Below are positions 1 through 11,643 of a stretch of DNA of 64,000 nt, piece by piece. Location of the stretch: contig JAODTK010000156.1 of NCBI GenBank assembly GCA_026419785.1, positions 215,138-279,137 of the forward strand. Reading direction: 5' to 3'. The notes beneath the pieces are model-generated. The model worked only from the letters and a program-made list of their open reading frames with translations. It made no database searches and was not told the DNA's origin. The stretch comes from Sclerodactyla briareus. Taxonomy: Eukaryota; Echinodermata; Holothuroidea; Dendrochirotida; Sclerodactylidae. The translations under genes and the position numbers were made by a program. Positions within the stretch are counted from its first letter, which is position 1. Each line of letters begins with the position of its first letter.

Positions 1-289
1 CTATCTTTTAAGTTACCAGCACGAGGCGGGCGACCCAATGAGCAAAAGCACAATAAAGTGAACAACGGGCGTGGTAGCCAGGTTTCTGGTGTAAAGAGGG
101 GAAAAAGTTAACTAGGGGTTCCCCATTGTGAACCGCCGTCAGTGAGGGTAAAAGGGGAGGGAGTGTACTGCTTGTTTTTCCATGTTCTCACTTGATAATG
201 AGTACTTTCACTGTCTTTTAGTTGAGTAATAATCAGATTTCGCGATCTGTGTTGAATATGGTGCCCCATGGTTGGCGCGTAGCGCACAA
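1..289. other. No recognisable feature
   Basis: I see no coding homology or repeat structure here. It is mixed-composition DNA immediately left of the first tandem array. Confidence 0.5.
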
Positions 290-1335
290 GGGTCATTTTA
301 TTTTTTACGGACCCCCCAGAATTGCAGGAAACGGCACATCTTGGGGCAGAGGCATAACAATGTCACACCCCCCCTAAAATCGGTCAATGTATCTCCCCCG
401 AACTTTTTATCCTCACACAGAGATCATTCTGGAAAGGAACTGATCAATGCTTAATTTCCATACCATTCGGGCCAAAACCGTCGTTGTGACGCGTAGGGTA
501 CAAGGTTTTTTTTGTTTTACCGCGTCCCCCCCCCCCCCCACCCCCCAATTGAAAGGAAACGAACGGCATTTTCCGGACCGTATGGCAGGTAAGCAATGTA
601 TAAGATTGGCAATAATTTCAGAATTCCTATTTCTAAAACCGTTCCTTGAAGGAACTGATCGATGTGTATTCCTTACAATTACGGGCCAGCCGCCACCATC
701 GTGTGACGGCGTAGGTACAAGAGGAAATTTTCGTTTTATAAACCTCAGATTGGCAGGCTACGGGCCATTCCCGCGCTGTAAGGCAGTGAGCAACGTTCTA
801 AACTTGGCAATATTTTCAAAATTTGTATTCCAGAAACGTTTTTTGAAGGAAACTAATTGATATTCCTTACAATTTGGGACACCATCAGTGGACGCGTTGA
901 GTACAAGGACATTTTGAGCCCTTACGAATCCCCCAGATTTGCCCGGAAACGGTACTTCCCCTGTTATATGGCAGTAATCAACATCCCCAAAGTTGACAAT
1001 AAATTTATGAATGTATATCTCAAGAAGTACTCTTGAAGGAACTAATATACGTTTTATTCATACAATTCGCGCCACCATCAGTTGACGCGTATCGTACAAG
1101 CCCACTTACAAGACGCACCCCCCTCCCCCCCATCAGATTGCAGGGAGGCGGCACTTCCCGCGACATATGGCAGAGCAATCACTGAAATTGACAATAAATT
1201 TTTTTCTATGTTAATCCTTACCTTTCTTCATCATGGTGTCGATTCCTACCATAGCCATATTCCGATTGATAATTTGCTTGAACATCACGTCATGGAAAAT
1301 GTGTGCATTTTTTCGGGAAATTTTGATTGAAAGAA
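290..1335 (+). repeat. Tandem repeat, about 200-bp unit, five partial copies
   Basis: The phrase GAAGGAACTGAT or a close variant recurs near 433, 648, 844 and 1,034, with a weaker copy near 1,328. The spacings are about 215, 196 and 190 bases. Each unit also carries, in the same order, a GACGCGTA-GTACAAG box, a run of C, CAGATTGCAGG-like and CGGCACTTCCC-like boxes, TATGGCAG, and TTGACAATAAATTT. Copies differ mainly by small indels. The open frames across the array are not conserved from unit to unit, so it is noncoding. A single separated copy lies near 25,786-25,915. Confidence 0.85.
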
Positions 1336-2229
1336 ATTGAGTCCGTCAGCAGAAATTCGGATCAATTTTTCAAGATTAGTAATCCGCAATCAAAATTTAT
1401 CGTCCAAATTTCATATGGTCCCCTCAGAATTTTTTTTAGCCCCGCTCCGCGCCTGTATATGTCCATACGTCAATACGTTAACCTCCATACTAATTGTGCA
1501 CGATCCCCTGCCCTGCTGTTTTTTCGTTACATATTTTTCATTTCATCTCTATAGTAAACAGCACGTCAACTGGCCAAAGCCAATCTGAACAATAAGGATC
1601 AGAAATAGACTAAACTGTGTACAGTGTTAAGAACATCGCAGTTGGATTCCGGCATTGTTGTATTGGGGAGGGGGGGGGGGTGCAACATGAATCAAAACCT
1701 AAAAAACCTAATTCTCCTCTGGCCTAACCTATATGTTCCACAACTTGGAAGATGACAGCGGTATGGACAAAATCATATTGCCAGAATTCTGCCAAGCTAT
1801 TTTTAACACTGGGCCCACATATCATACATCTAACGGAAAAATAATAGGATACCACCACCGCGCGCGCATCGCGATTTATTTTTTTGTTGTTTGTTGGAAT
1901 TTCGGCCTTCTCAACAAAAAATTAAACATTTAATACGAAATATAGTTGACATCAATACACACTGAATAACATCTTACGCAGCAGCCAGCTGATCGAAAAC
2001 CGGGATAACCAATTTCGTGCAAATATTGATCCATGACAACCTTTAAGCCTCAAAAATATCGAACAGTGTGCTGGGCACAATGACCTGAATCGTTAGGGTT
2101 GCTCGCCCATCAGAGAGCCAGAATGCAGAGCATAATTTAAAACTCGAGTGCGGACTGTTCGGCACGCGCGCGTCAAGAAAGTGCCTACACCACACCAAGC
2201 ATAAATTCAACTTCGTAGTTACCTGCTCA
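1336..2229. other. Unassigned; possible 5' part of the following retrotransposon
   Basis: No recognisable gene is visible, and there is a G homopolymer near 1,667-1,680. From about 1,980 onward short frames could belong to the endonuclease domain of the next element, but no diagnostic motif survives there. Confidence 0.4.
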
Positions 2230-4745
2230 CTAATGGGGAGGCCTTGTTGGAACTCAGCTACACCATGAACTGGTTATTGAGTAATACTCTCTACATTCTA
2301 TCACAAAATGGCTCATCGCACCACTTGGGGACGTGCCCTCGCGATAACCTGAACACAGAGGATAAGAATGGCGGAAATAAGGCGCATCCGTATCGAAATC
2401 AAATTGATTATGTATTACTAAGGAATGTACACAGGAAATTAATCACTGATGCCCGAGTTTACAGTGGAATCAACACTGAAACGGACCACCGTCTTGTATC
2501 GACTTCAATAAAACTGGAATGGTTCAAGGTCTGACTACAGAACCCAAACGAGAGAAGAATAAACTTCACTTTCTAGGCGGATCCAACAAAAAATGAGGCT
2601 CTACGTGAAAGGCAACAGAAAAAAATACAAGAATGGCCTATGCTAACAGGGATAGCTAACGGCAACAACAGCAATGGGATCTAGTTGTATCACTGCCTAA
2701 CCGCAGCCAAACCTGAGCTACACCGAAAAAATAGAGCGGAAGGCTTGAAACCCAAGGATTAAAGACTCGCGATAGCAACAAAAAAACTTCGCAATGATAT
2801 GAGTGCCTCTTCTGACATCGCAAACGAGACAGACATCTAAAGAACGTCATACACTCTAAAAGAAATCCATCAGCTGGTTTGAAGAAGAAAAGAACCAAGA
2901 AAATCATGGGGATGGTTGAAGAAATTGAAAGCAAAAATGATGACGTCCAATAGAATGTACCAGGCAGTTAACAACAATCAAAACCAAATAAAAAACTCTT
3001 GTTGATTGAGATGATGGTCTTAACCACCCCTGTAAGGAAGCAGGCGCAATTATCACGAAACCTTTCAAAGATGTATTCTAGTGGAGGAAATACTATTCCG
3101 GACTTGATCCAAAGATCTGCAGACAACCGTTTACTTGCTTGGAAGTCCAACAAGCATGATCTCTAAAGACCACTAAGAGTTGTGGTGTGATCAACGGACA
3201 GCAGAACTAATTAAACATGGACCCCCAGCCATCCATCAGGCATGCTGATCTACTCAATCACACGGCTAGAACAGGAATATGTTCCAGAAAGAGATAAAGA
3301 CAGAATCCATAATACCCATACCAAAACCGGGGAAAAGTCCGGACCTCCAAAGACCCTACGACCAGTTATACTGCTATCAGTGTCAGGAATTCTAGCCATC
3401 ATCATTAGTGTACAAGTACAAACAGAAAAAACCTTAACATTCAAATCCTAATGCTCACAAGCATCCTACAGATCTGGAAGGGGGACTACAGAGCAAGTGT
3501 TCACAATCAAGTCTCTTGCAGAGAAAGCAATTAAACAAACAAAAATCCTCAGACTATGCAATCATATACTTGCTTCTTACCTGAAGCAAAGCACTATTGA
3601 CGTATCAAGAGAGAATATCCTATTGAAGACCTGGAAGAGTTCTGGATGCGTACGAGTTACACATGCAGTCTATCTACTTCTCAAGGATGTACAATTACAA
3701 GTTTGAGTAGACAAAGAATTGGGGGATATTTTCGCAACTAACGTTGTAGCCCCACAGGGAGAAATTGTGCAAGTGGACATTGCTCTTTACTTATTAAACC
3801 CAACTGGCAAAAATCACGGCATTTCAAGGAGAAGAATGATGAGGATAACAGAACTACTCATTCCGCGAGAAATCATATGACTTTTCCCAGAGCATCTAAA
3901 TGATCACGCTTGTAGCTGATGAAAACAAAGCCAATCTCTTATGATTGATCAGCATATGCTGATAACATAAGCTGGATTACAACAATTAAGGACCGATACG
4001 CATGTTAAGGAAACAGTACCAAGGAAGCTTAGGCAGCGAAATCTCACTATAAATGAGTAAGACTGAAGACGATAAGTCAGCCGAGAGGATCAATGAACAG
4101 ATGAAGAGATGCATTACCTGGGAACTCTACTCCGAACCCTGAAGAAGATTTTCAAAGAAGACAAGGTCTCGCTATCAGTGCCTGGTATAATCACTTCCAA
4201 AAATTTCTTCAAAGCATGAGATGATATCACCACCAGATGAGGATCTTCAATGCATACATCTCTTCAATTTTTCTTTACAAAAACATCGAACTTTGGACAC
4301 TCACAACAAAATTAGAAGACATAAAATTAACATGTTCTTAAAAGGTCTTTATTGAGACTTACACTAAATATAACCATACAAGACAGACTGAAAACGAGTA
4401 TCTCATGACATAACCCAAGCAGTGAACCTTGGAGCAGAACCATCAAACGGAGACGCCTTAACTGGCTCGGGCATCTTTGCAACCCCCTGAAGAAGCTCCT
4501 GCACATCGGGCACTAAAGGAATGCAACCGAAAAACGAGAGACGACCAGTTGGGACGGCCTAACCACCTGGTTTCATAAGTTCATCCAAGAAGCCCCCAAC
4601 GGGACTAATGTGAACGAGCCAATGATCGAAAAGCTTGTAAATCATGCTTACATACACGCGCAATGGCAACCTAGCCGGAAAGCGTAGAACGACGTACGAG
4701 TTACCTGCTCCAGCATAGCGCGCGTATAAACCCATTATCAATTGC
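2230..4745 (+). mobile_element. Decayed non-LTR retrotransposon, endonuclease plus RT (CFDP2-like type)
   Basis: The endonuclease C-terminus is readable at 2,244-2,534. It has RNQIDYVLL, then DARVYSG, then a TDHRLV motif, as in the APE-type endonucleases annotated as craniofacial development protein 2-like. Reverse transcriptase pieces follow in order across several frames: TTEQVFTIKSLAEKAIKQT near 3,488-3,540; a degraded VPQGD-type motif (APQGE) near 3,750; SAYADNISWITT near 3,949-3,984 in place of YADD; AISAWYNHFQKF near 4,175; FNAYISSIFLYKN near 4,240; and RRRLNWLGHL near 4,450, the usual segment after the RT. A GRP-type motif near 4,550 closes the frame. Frameshifts and stops interrupt the reading frame throughout. 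I infer an inactive copy, although some breaks may be assembly error. The clade (RTE-like or other) is not settled. Confidence 0.8.
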
Positions 4746-4768
4746 GTTGGTTTTGTACGAAATTCCGA

Positions 4769-5062
4769 CTAGAGTATAATATAACGCTAGAGCGCGCACG
4801 TTGCTTTAGAACGCGCATGATGGCATAGAGGCCTAAGCGATTTCCAATTTACATACTCCATGAAATTTACATTGCCGCCATGTTGATTCCGGGCAAAACT
4901 GACAATTGTCCGGAGCGTTGCGTGTGCTTGAGGAGGCCCGTTGGTCAACGCGCTATATCGGGGCTATACATAGAAGTATACTATAACTTGTGCTAGAGTG
5001 CGCACTTGTTTTAGACGCGCATGATCGCAGGAGGCCTTAATAGCTCTGTGATTTTCCGCAGC
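4769..5062 (+). repeat. Direct repeat pair, about 80 bp, about 205-bp spacing
   Basis: Two blocks at about 4,769-4,850 and 4,973-5,062 share AGAGTATAATATAAC / GAAGTATACTATAAC, GCTAGAGCGCGCAC / GCTAGAGTGCGCAC, a TTTAGA-ACGCGCATGAT box, and AGGCCTAA followed by GATTTCC. The DNA between them is unrelated, which makes this a two-unit repeat of a ~205-bp period or a duplicated dispersed sequence. Confidence 0.6.
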
Positions 5063-6779
5063 ACCAGGAACACGCGCAACCGGGCATCTTTGAACGCGTT
5101 TCTGTTTAGGCACTGCGATGTGATTTTCATTGGGATATTGGTGCGTGCGCGTCCTAAAAAAGTGTTCTGCGTCGGGCCCAATAGAGCATAATTAGCCAAC
5201 AGCGCCTTCTTCCTCCGGAATAGTTGGTAAAGATGTATAATGATTCTAATGTGATGCTTCAGCACTTTCAAATTTTAAATTGTGCTCCTTTGTAGTTCGG
5301 GTTTCGAGTTAACTAGCTATCTCGCCTCGTATTTCACTTGCCAGAGCAACTCACATTTTTGTGATCGATTAATTAGGTGGTCTTGCACTATAGCGCTGTA
5401 CTTTCATAACGACTGAGCAATTTGTTGGTCAAATTACAATTCAGGATAACACTGACTTCAGGGTTTCCTACTGTTGGCAACAGTTAGACAGCCTAAACTA
5501 TAAGACACAACTCCCAGCGGACGATCCTGTTCACATGTCCCGTCAGTATAGTACCCGTCAGTATAGTGGTTTTGGGCTGCTCGCATGGGTCCCCGCCCCG
5601 TAGCTCATGGTGGAGCAGGTACCGCTGGGGTTGGGGGATGGGTCCAGGCTGGTCGCTGGCCCCTGAGGTGGCTGGGGGACTGGGCTATGTGCCTGCCCGC
5701 ATGTGTCGGCCCATGAGTGAGTGTGTGAATGATTGGGATGAGGATATTGCAATGTGGGTCTGCGCCTGCAAAATCGTGTTCACCCAATTTTACACACCGG
5801 TTTCAAAAAAAACTAGTTTCTATGGGGACATTCATTAACAGTCCATAAATTGCACAATACAACACAACTCATACGTCCCCAGTTATTCCAATAATATCTC
5901 TATTCCCTGGTACCTTCCAACCCACATCTGAATGATCCCCCGGCTCTCACCTCCAAGTTCTCGCTACCCGACTTATCCACCCTAATCCAGAGAACTGGCC
6001 TTCACACCACATTTCCACATGTAATTGATATTTGCGAACTCTGGTGCCATCCTCCTTGGGGTGTCATGTTATAGACAACTGTCTAAGTACTAGTTGTGCG
6101 AAACTTAGCTCACCATTGGTGTAGCCCATCATCCGGCCACACTCCATAACCAGAAGGTGATTTATATTCAGAATGATGAAACGATGTCGCTGCTCGTGCG
6201 GCTGCACTCCAATAGCTATAGGGAATGTCGGCAAGTGTTTAGAAATTTCTTGTATATTGACTGAATTTATGTCAGATACCATGCAGGACATTTGAGCAAC
6301 TATTGACATTACAACGGTTTACATTTGCACGACATTCTCCTGCAAAAATGAACTATCTCTTCGCCAGTTTAACATTCGAGCCTACATCTAGTTCCTCCCC
6401 TAGCCTACCGGTACAGACTTTTCCAATTGCAATTCGCTACGGACGATCTACACTATTGTCACTCCGAACCTCGGTCATACTGTGAGGATCAACCATGGCA
6501 GACTATTGTTAAAGCCCTCAACTTTTCCGCGACTGCATCGCCTTCGTTCAGCAAACCACCCGGCGCAGAACAAAGGCGGGATTAGACGTAATCCGGATAA
6601 TACCTGTAGCTGGCCGTCCACGACGTGGGACGAATCCTCACATACGGGTCAAGCTGGTGTCAACTATTCAAATCTCAACATTGACGTCCAGTTTTCGAAG
6701 GCGGCCGTTTCCAAGATCGAACACAAGCGTTTCGGACAGACCATCACGGCCGAACGCTAATGCTTCAACGAAAGAGGCG
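5063..6779. other. Unassigned stretch with a GC-rich patch
   Basis: Nothing convincing is coding. The patch at about 5,570-5,720 is G-rich (tggg words) and gives open frames on both strands, which is typical of low-complexity DNA. From about 6,300 rightward the sequence may include the 5' UTR or ORF1 of the next retrotransposon, but I recognise no domain there. Confidence 0.4.
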
Positions 6780-9660
6780 GCGCGCGTACTGACGTACCAG
6801 AACCTACGCACGTTGACTCGATGGCGACGAGCCTTTCGACGCACTGTCCGTCTGCTTGTTACTCCTAGTCGTGAAAAACGGCACTGCGATATGTAATTCA
6901 TCACAGCACATGGACGTTTGACATCTAGGCATTAACGGAGCCTGGCTCGGACTGGCAGGTGCATGTTCTGTCGAACTTGTACCTCCGGATGACGACATGA
7001 TACATTCAACGCGCGTGGATCGACGTGGTGGTGGCGTTGGATGGTGACCAAAAGTCACTGAGATTAACCGAGTACCCATCACCGATTCATCAGATGTACA
7101 CACAATTGAACCATGGAAGCTGCTGAGGCCTGATCGATCACTCGCCAGTTAGAGTTCCTCGTGTACAGACCACCACCTTCCCGACAGAATGGCCTGCCAG
7201 TCATTAATTCTTCGATATTGGTAGTACTTCCTAGAACCAGTTTGAGTTTTGCCCTCAGAGTTCCTAATCCTCGGGATATGAAACTTTCAACATTGATTAG
7301 CCGTCGATAAGGATGGTCACCGCTTCCGGAAGAAACCCCGATTGCTTCACTCCTCAACGCACGTCGCCGATCCCAACACCACCGTCATGGTCACACCTTG
7401 GATGTGGTCATCATGAGAGTCTAGCTCATGGTCGCGTCCGTCCCAACAGTCGTCGACCCCTGTCTGTTCGACAAGAATGGCAACTCTTCTGGAGACCATC
7501 TCGCAGTATTCCGTACCTGAACTGCATGAAAACACGCAACGCCCAAAGAAAAATCTCCAGAAATTCATGCCATCTCCACAAAGATTCATGGATGACATTA
7601 GACGTGTTCCATCCTGCACGCAATTTCCGGGTCACTCGAAGACTTCGTCTGATCTTATGCCACAGGACCTCTCACTCTGGTTTACAACACGCCCTCAGCA
7701 ATCGAAGAGGATTTCAAGGACTAACTGCACCCTGGTACCCAGCGAAACCCTGGGCAAGGCAAAAGAGACGGCCAAGCGGAAAGGACCTGGAGACGACTAA
7801 ACTTATTGTGGCATTGTGATATTCACAAGGGACCAGTGCCGCAGTGTCCACAGACAACTCTTAGTGCTTCTAAGAGGAATATTATTCCAGTAAGGTCGAG
7901 GAGGCTGGCACAAACAGGACTTTCCCGGCTTAACTGCCGACCTGCTGGGACGCAAGGGGGAAGCAGCCCTTACCGAAACATGACAGTGCGATGTAGTACT
8001 AAGCGGAGGTTCAACACATTCTTAATTGACAAGATCCGAACCATCATGGGCAACTTGGTGCATGATGCAGACATACCCTTCCTGGGAACCTCTGACCAAT
8101 TTTTCGACCGGACAACCCCTGACGGGTACGCAATATTCGCCATGAAGGCTGCAACGAAAATCCTGCGAGTTTATATCCTCTGCCCACTTGGCTACTGAAG
8201 AAGTTCTTCTATCAGTTTCTCCCTCTGAGACGAACACATAACTCGGTCTATGACAGAAGGCGCTTCCCCGCTCATTCAAGCACTCGCTGTCACCACTACT
8301 CAAAGCCAGGGGCGTTGACAAGGACTGCTGCAAAGGACGACCGCATTTCGAACTTAACATTCCTGTCAAATGTCATTAGAGAGTAATTTCATCTCGCGTG
8401 GACGAGCACTCAACGCCAATCAGTCTCCAATTCCCCTGCAATCTCCTCTGGCCTACCGGTCATGTCCACCTACTGTAACAGACCATCCTGAGAATTCATC
8501 ACCACGATATTGCGGGGGGCCTTGGACAAGAAACGCTCATGGCATTAGTTCTGTTGGTCAGTTCCGCTGCATTTGATGTGATAGTTTGAAGAGACCTACA
8601 ATCACTCTTACGATCACCGGTGCGGGCACTGGCTTGGTTCAGATCGTATCTCTCTGACCGAAAACAACGTGTTCTGATTGGAGGTTCTAATTCAAAGCCT
8701 TGGAAATTGTCGAATGCGGAGTTCCACAAGGCTTCTGTGTTGGGACCCGGCTGTACTGCCTGTAATTCAATGCCAATCGGAGAGATTGTCGTCAGCATGA
8801 TATTACCCCATCATTGCTATGCCGATATACCCACTTTACACTGTCCGCTAACCACAAGATTCATGGGACGACACGCCAGAAAATTACATACGTGTATGAC
8901 TGCATTAGCCATTATGGATGCAGTCAAATAGTTGATGCTCAACCACGACAAAACCAAGCTGATTGTTTTCCAACAACCCACGTATCATCCGACACTCCTG
9001 GCATGGACACTGTCAGTGAACCCCCACAATGCCATGACATTATGAAAAACCTGGGAGGGTACATCGATAGCTCGTTAACACTGGAGAGTCAGGTTCCCTT
9101 GTAAAATCGTGCAACTATCACCCTTCCGTAACATCGGCTGCATACGAATTCTATCTATCGAAGCCTCAAGACCTCGTCCATTCGTCTTGTAACAACATCC
9201 CGCAATGGATTATGTAATTCTCATCCTAGCATGTCCTACCCTCAAAGTACATCGACCGGCCGAATACAGAAGGTAACAGAACACCGCGCACGAATTTGTT
9301 ACCACTTTAAGACATGAACACCTCACCCCCATTCTTGTCTCACATTTGCACCTGGCTCCCGTTGAATACAGGATAAAGTACAAAATTTAACAATCGCTCA
9401 CAAATGTATCCACGGTGTATCGCCAGTCCTACCTGCAGGAGCTAGTGAGCATCCACACCATCCAGAATCTTTACGATCAGAGAGCAGCCTGATGTTGACC
9501 ACCCCCGGGAACGCGGGGCACCACCAAATATGCGATAGAAACTTTCAGCAAAGCTGGCGCTGACTGTTGAACAGTTTCCCCAGTCTCCATTCGAAATGCA
9601 GCAATCAAACTGTGCCCAAGCATGTCCAAACTCATCTTTTTAATTGCCTACCTTAAGCTG
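6780..9660 (+). pseudogene. L2/CR1 ORF2 (endonuclease and reverse transcriptase), frameshifted
   Basis: Endonuclease motifs visible: a degraded ALTETWL near 6,930; DMIHSTRVDRRGGGVG near 6,990-7,037; YRPPPSRQNG near 7,163-7,195; and HRHGHTLDVVI near 7,377-7,413, the family's endonuclease C-terminal signature. The linker shows TAPWYPAK and AKR-type basic residues near 7,720-7,790. RT motifs: FNTFLIDKIRTI near 8,012; RISNLTFL near 8,345; AYRSCPPT near 8,445; LLVSSAAFD near 8,550, where the usual first catalytic Asp reads Val; WFRSYLSDRKQRV near 8,635; a broken VPQGSVLGP near 8,720-8,750; CYAD near 8,817; and GGYIDSSLTLESQV near 9,056-9,097. C-terminal motifs: HLTPILVSHLHLAPVEYRI near 9,322-9,375 and SIRNAA near 9,585. 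Repeated frameshifts rule out expression as shown, though some may be sequencing error. Confidence 0.88.
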
Positions 9661-9944
9661 GTACATGATTTCGCTTATATTTCTAAGACTTTTGGATCTA
9701 CAGTTTATTTTTGTCTCACTCGTGGTCATTTTTATTCTACTTTGGTTGCATTTTAACGTTTTGATACGTGTGTTCTAGCTTGCATTGTGAATTCAATCCG
9801 GATTTTAGAATAAACCACTATGTTTGTATATTTTTATATATATTTTAGGTGGCACATTTACTTGCAATTCCATATATTTTTTATATTGTTCTCCTGTAAG
9901 CGCTTTTGATCAATTTTTAATGGATTCATTCGCGATATAAATCT

Positions 9945-9975
9945 TAATTATTATTATTATTATTATTATATTATA
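9945..9975 (+). repeat. (ATT)n 3' tail of the L2/CR1 element
   Basis: About ten ATT/TTA trinucleotides directly follow the ATATAAATCTTA segment. This is where L2/CR1 elements carry their short tandem 3' tail, so it marks the right end of the element. Confidence 0.85.
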
Positions 9976-10619
9976 ACGCCCCATGGGCAATGTACTGTAT
10001 GTATCCAGCTTAATCTGGGGTCAACGAGAACACGACTGCAGTTAACTTAGGCTGGGTATAGACGTGTATTATCTATGTAATACTTCCCAGGTCAATACAA
10101 CCATTTAGTCAATGTATCGTCGGTGGGTAAAATTTCATAATGTTCAATCAGTTGCGCTCGTTCATTATCGGGCAACAGGTACCACAACACTACACTACCA
10201 CAAGACCAGCGTCTCCTAACAGGTACACTGCAGAAAACGACTTTCCTCCATCCGAATCTTACACTCCCTCAAATATGCTATGTGTATTATCCCTTTTACT
10301 CTCTGAGTTGACAATTGAGTGTTGAGTACTGCAATTTCTTGACACTCTGTAATTGGAGTTATTGTGCAGACTGGCATCCAGTAGTGTAAACACTGTGGTG
10401 TATGCATCTCTATTTCTTACTCCCTGCTTGTGATGCAAAAACTTTCATCCATTTCATGGCACACCGTCTGATGGAACTATGCCTGAGATTCTGTGAAACT
10501 CCATGACTGAATATGCGGCAACTAAGAATTTCACAATTCCTACATTTCTATTTCCTTTGAATTGACAAAATGACAAAAAAATTAAAGGACGCATCTTGGA
10601 CTCATGGCTGAAAAAGCCG
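9976..10619. other. No recognisable feature
   Basis: Unremarkable AT-leaning DNA. I find no protein motif or repeat structure. Confidence 0.45.
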
Positions 10620-10762
10620 CGATCCTGAGTCCGGCGGTGAGATTGAGTTTTTCCTGATCTGAGTCCTCGAAGGCGAGTCGGAGTCCAATGACCGGAGTCA
10701 CGAGTCCGAGTCTTAGTCTTTGAGTCCGGACTTGAGTCGAGTCCGACTTGAGTACTACAGCA
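10620..10762 (+). repeat. GAGTCC-rich minisatellite-like block
   Basis: GAGTCC or a close variant occurs roughly ten times within about 140 bases, at irregular spacing, for example CTGAGTCCGG, GAGTCGGAGTCC and GAGTCCGAGTC. It ends where the AGGTCA array begins. Confidence 0.75.
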
Positions 10763-10765
10763 CTG

Positions 10766-11643
10766 CTTGGTATGTGTGTTCCTCATTTGAGGTCAGGTCA
10801 TAGGCATCTGAGGTCAACCCGAGGTCAAAGTCCTGATAATCTTGTAAACCGATAAGTCAGAATTGGTTGGTCTGATCAAGGTGAACTGGTGTTGAGGCTT
10901 TCTTATGGGGAGTAAAGGACTCCTATTGTTTTGGGTTGAGGGGGTGAATTTTGTTTGTAAATATAGCAAGTTTGTTGAAAGTCGAGATTTTTGGCCATTT
11001 TTTGCCTGTAAACCGATAACTCCAACCCCCTAGATGAATGAACTCCTACTTTGACATGTGTATTCCCCCATGATGAGTATGAACTCTTCGTTTTGGGGTG
11101 AGGTCGGATGTCATCTGAGGTCACAGAGGTCAAAGTCGGAAAACCTTGTAAACACGATAGTCTAGAATGGTTGGTTTGAATCCCAGTTTGAAATTGTGTG
11201 TAACTTTCCTATGGGAGTACATGAACCTTATGTTTTTTGTTTGAGTCGGGGTTATTTAGTCAAAATAGAGAAATTGTGAAAGTTAGATTTTGGGCAATTT
11301 TGGCTTTTAAACACATAACTCGACCCCCCTTGGCTGGATGAAGCTCATACTCGGTATTTGGTGTCCTCATTATATGCATGAACCCTATTGTTTTCGGGTC
11401 AGGTCAGAGCTCATCTGGGTCACCAGATGTCAAAGGCTGAAACCCTGAAATTTCAGTGTGGGGTAGCTTTCTTAACAGGGGAACCAACCCTATTGGTTGG
11501 TTGGGAAAAATGGGAATTTTGTCAGACTTTATGTTGCCCATAATAACGTTTACCAATCTTTCATTTGTTCCTTGTGTCTGCCTACATGGCATATAGTTGT
11601 CAAGAAAGCTGACAAGGAATCACTAACCTTTTAGCCTTTTTGG
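10766..11643 (+). repeat. AGGTCA-rich ~320-bp tandem array, copy 1 (no leader, trailer present)
   Basis: Units are anchored by GGTATGTGTGTTCC-like, GAGGTCAGGTCA-like and GTCAAAGTC-like boxes. The GTCAGGTC-type boxes lie near 10,791, 11,098 and 11,399. Each unit continues with AAAACCTTGTAAACACGATA, then TGGTTGGTCTGATCA, then TTTCTTATGGGGAGTA. The array ends with the family trailer: GTCAGACTTTATGTTGCCCAT, then GACAAGGAATCACTAA and a TTTTAGCCTTTTTGG segment near 11,605-11,643. It lacks the GT leader, so its 5' end is probably truncated. Retrotransposon sequence begins directly to its right. Confidence 0.88.

Larger units (their letters stand above)
6780..9975 (+). mobile_element. L2/CR1-clade non-LTR retrotransposon, near full-length ORF2 and 3' end
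   Basis: Endonuclease, linker, RT, C-terminal domain, 3' UTR and microsatellite tail appear in the expected order on one strand. Near the 3' end a GTAAGCGCTTTTGATCAA segment and CGCGATATAAATC precede an (ATT)n tail, the arrangement usual for L2/CR1 3' ends. The left boundary is uncertain: the endonuclease start is near 6,780, and any ORF1 upstream is not recognisable. Individual domains are listed in the ORF2 entry. Confidence 0.9.

Noticed and set aside
5558..5838. Overlapping open frames on both strands
   Set aside because: They come from a G-rich low-complexity patch, have biased composition on both strands, and match no family.
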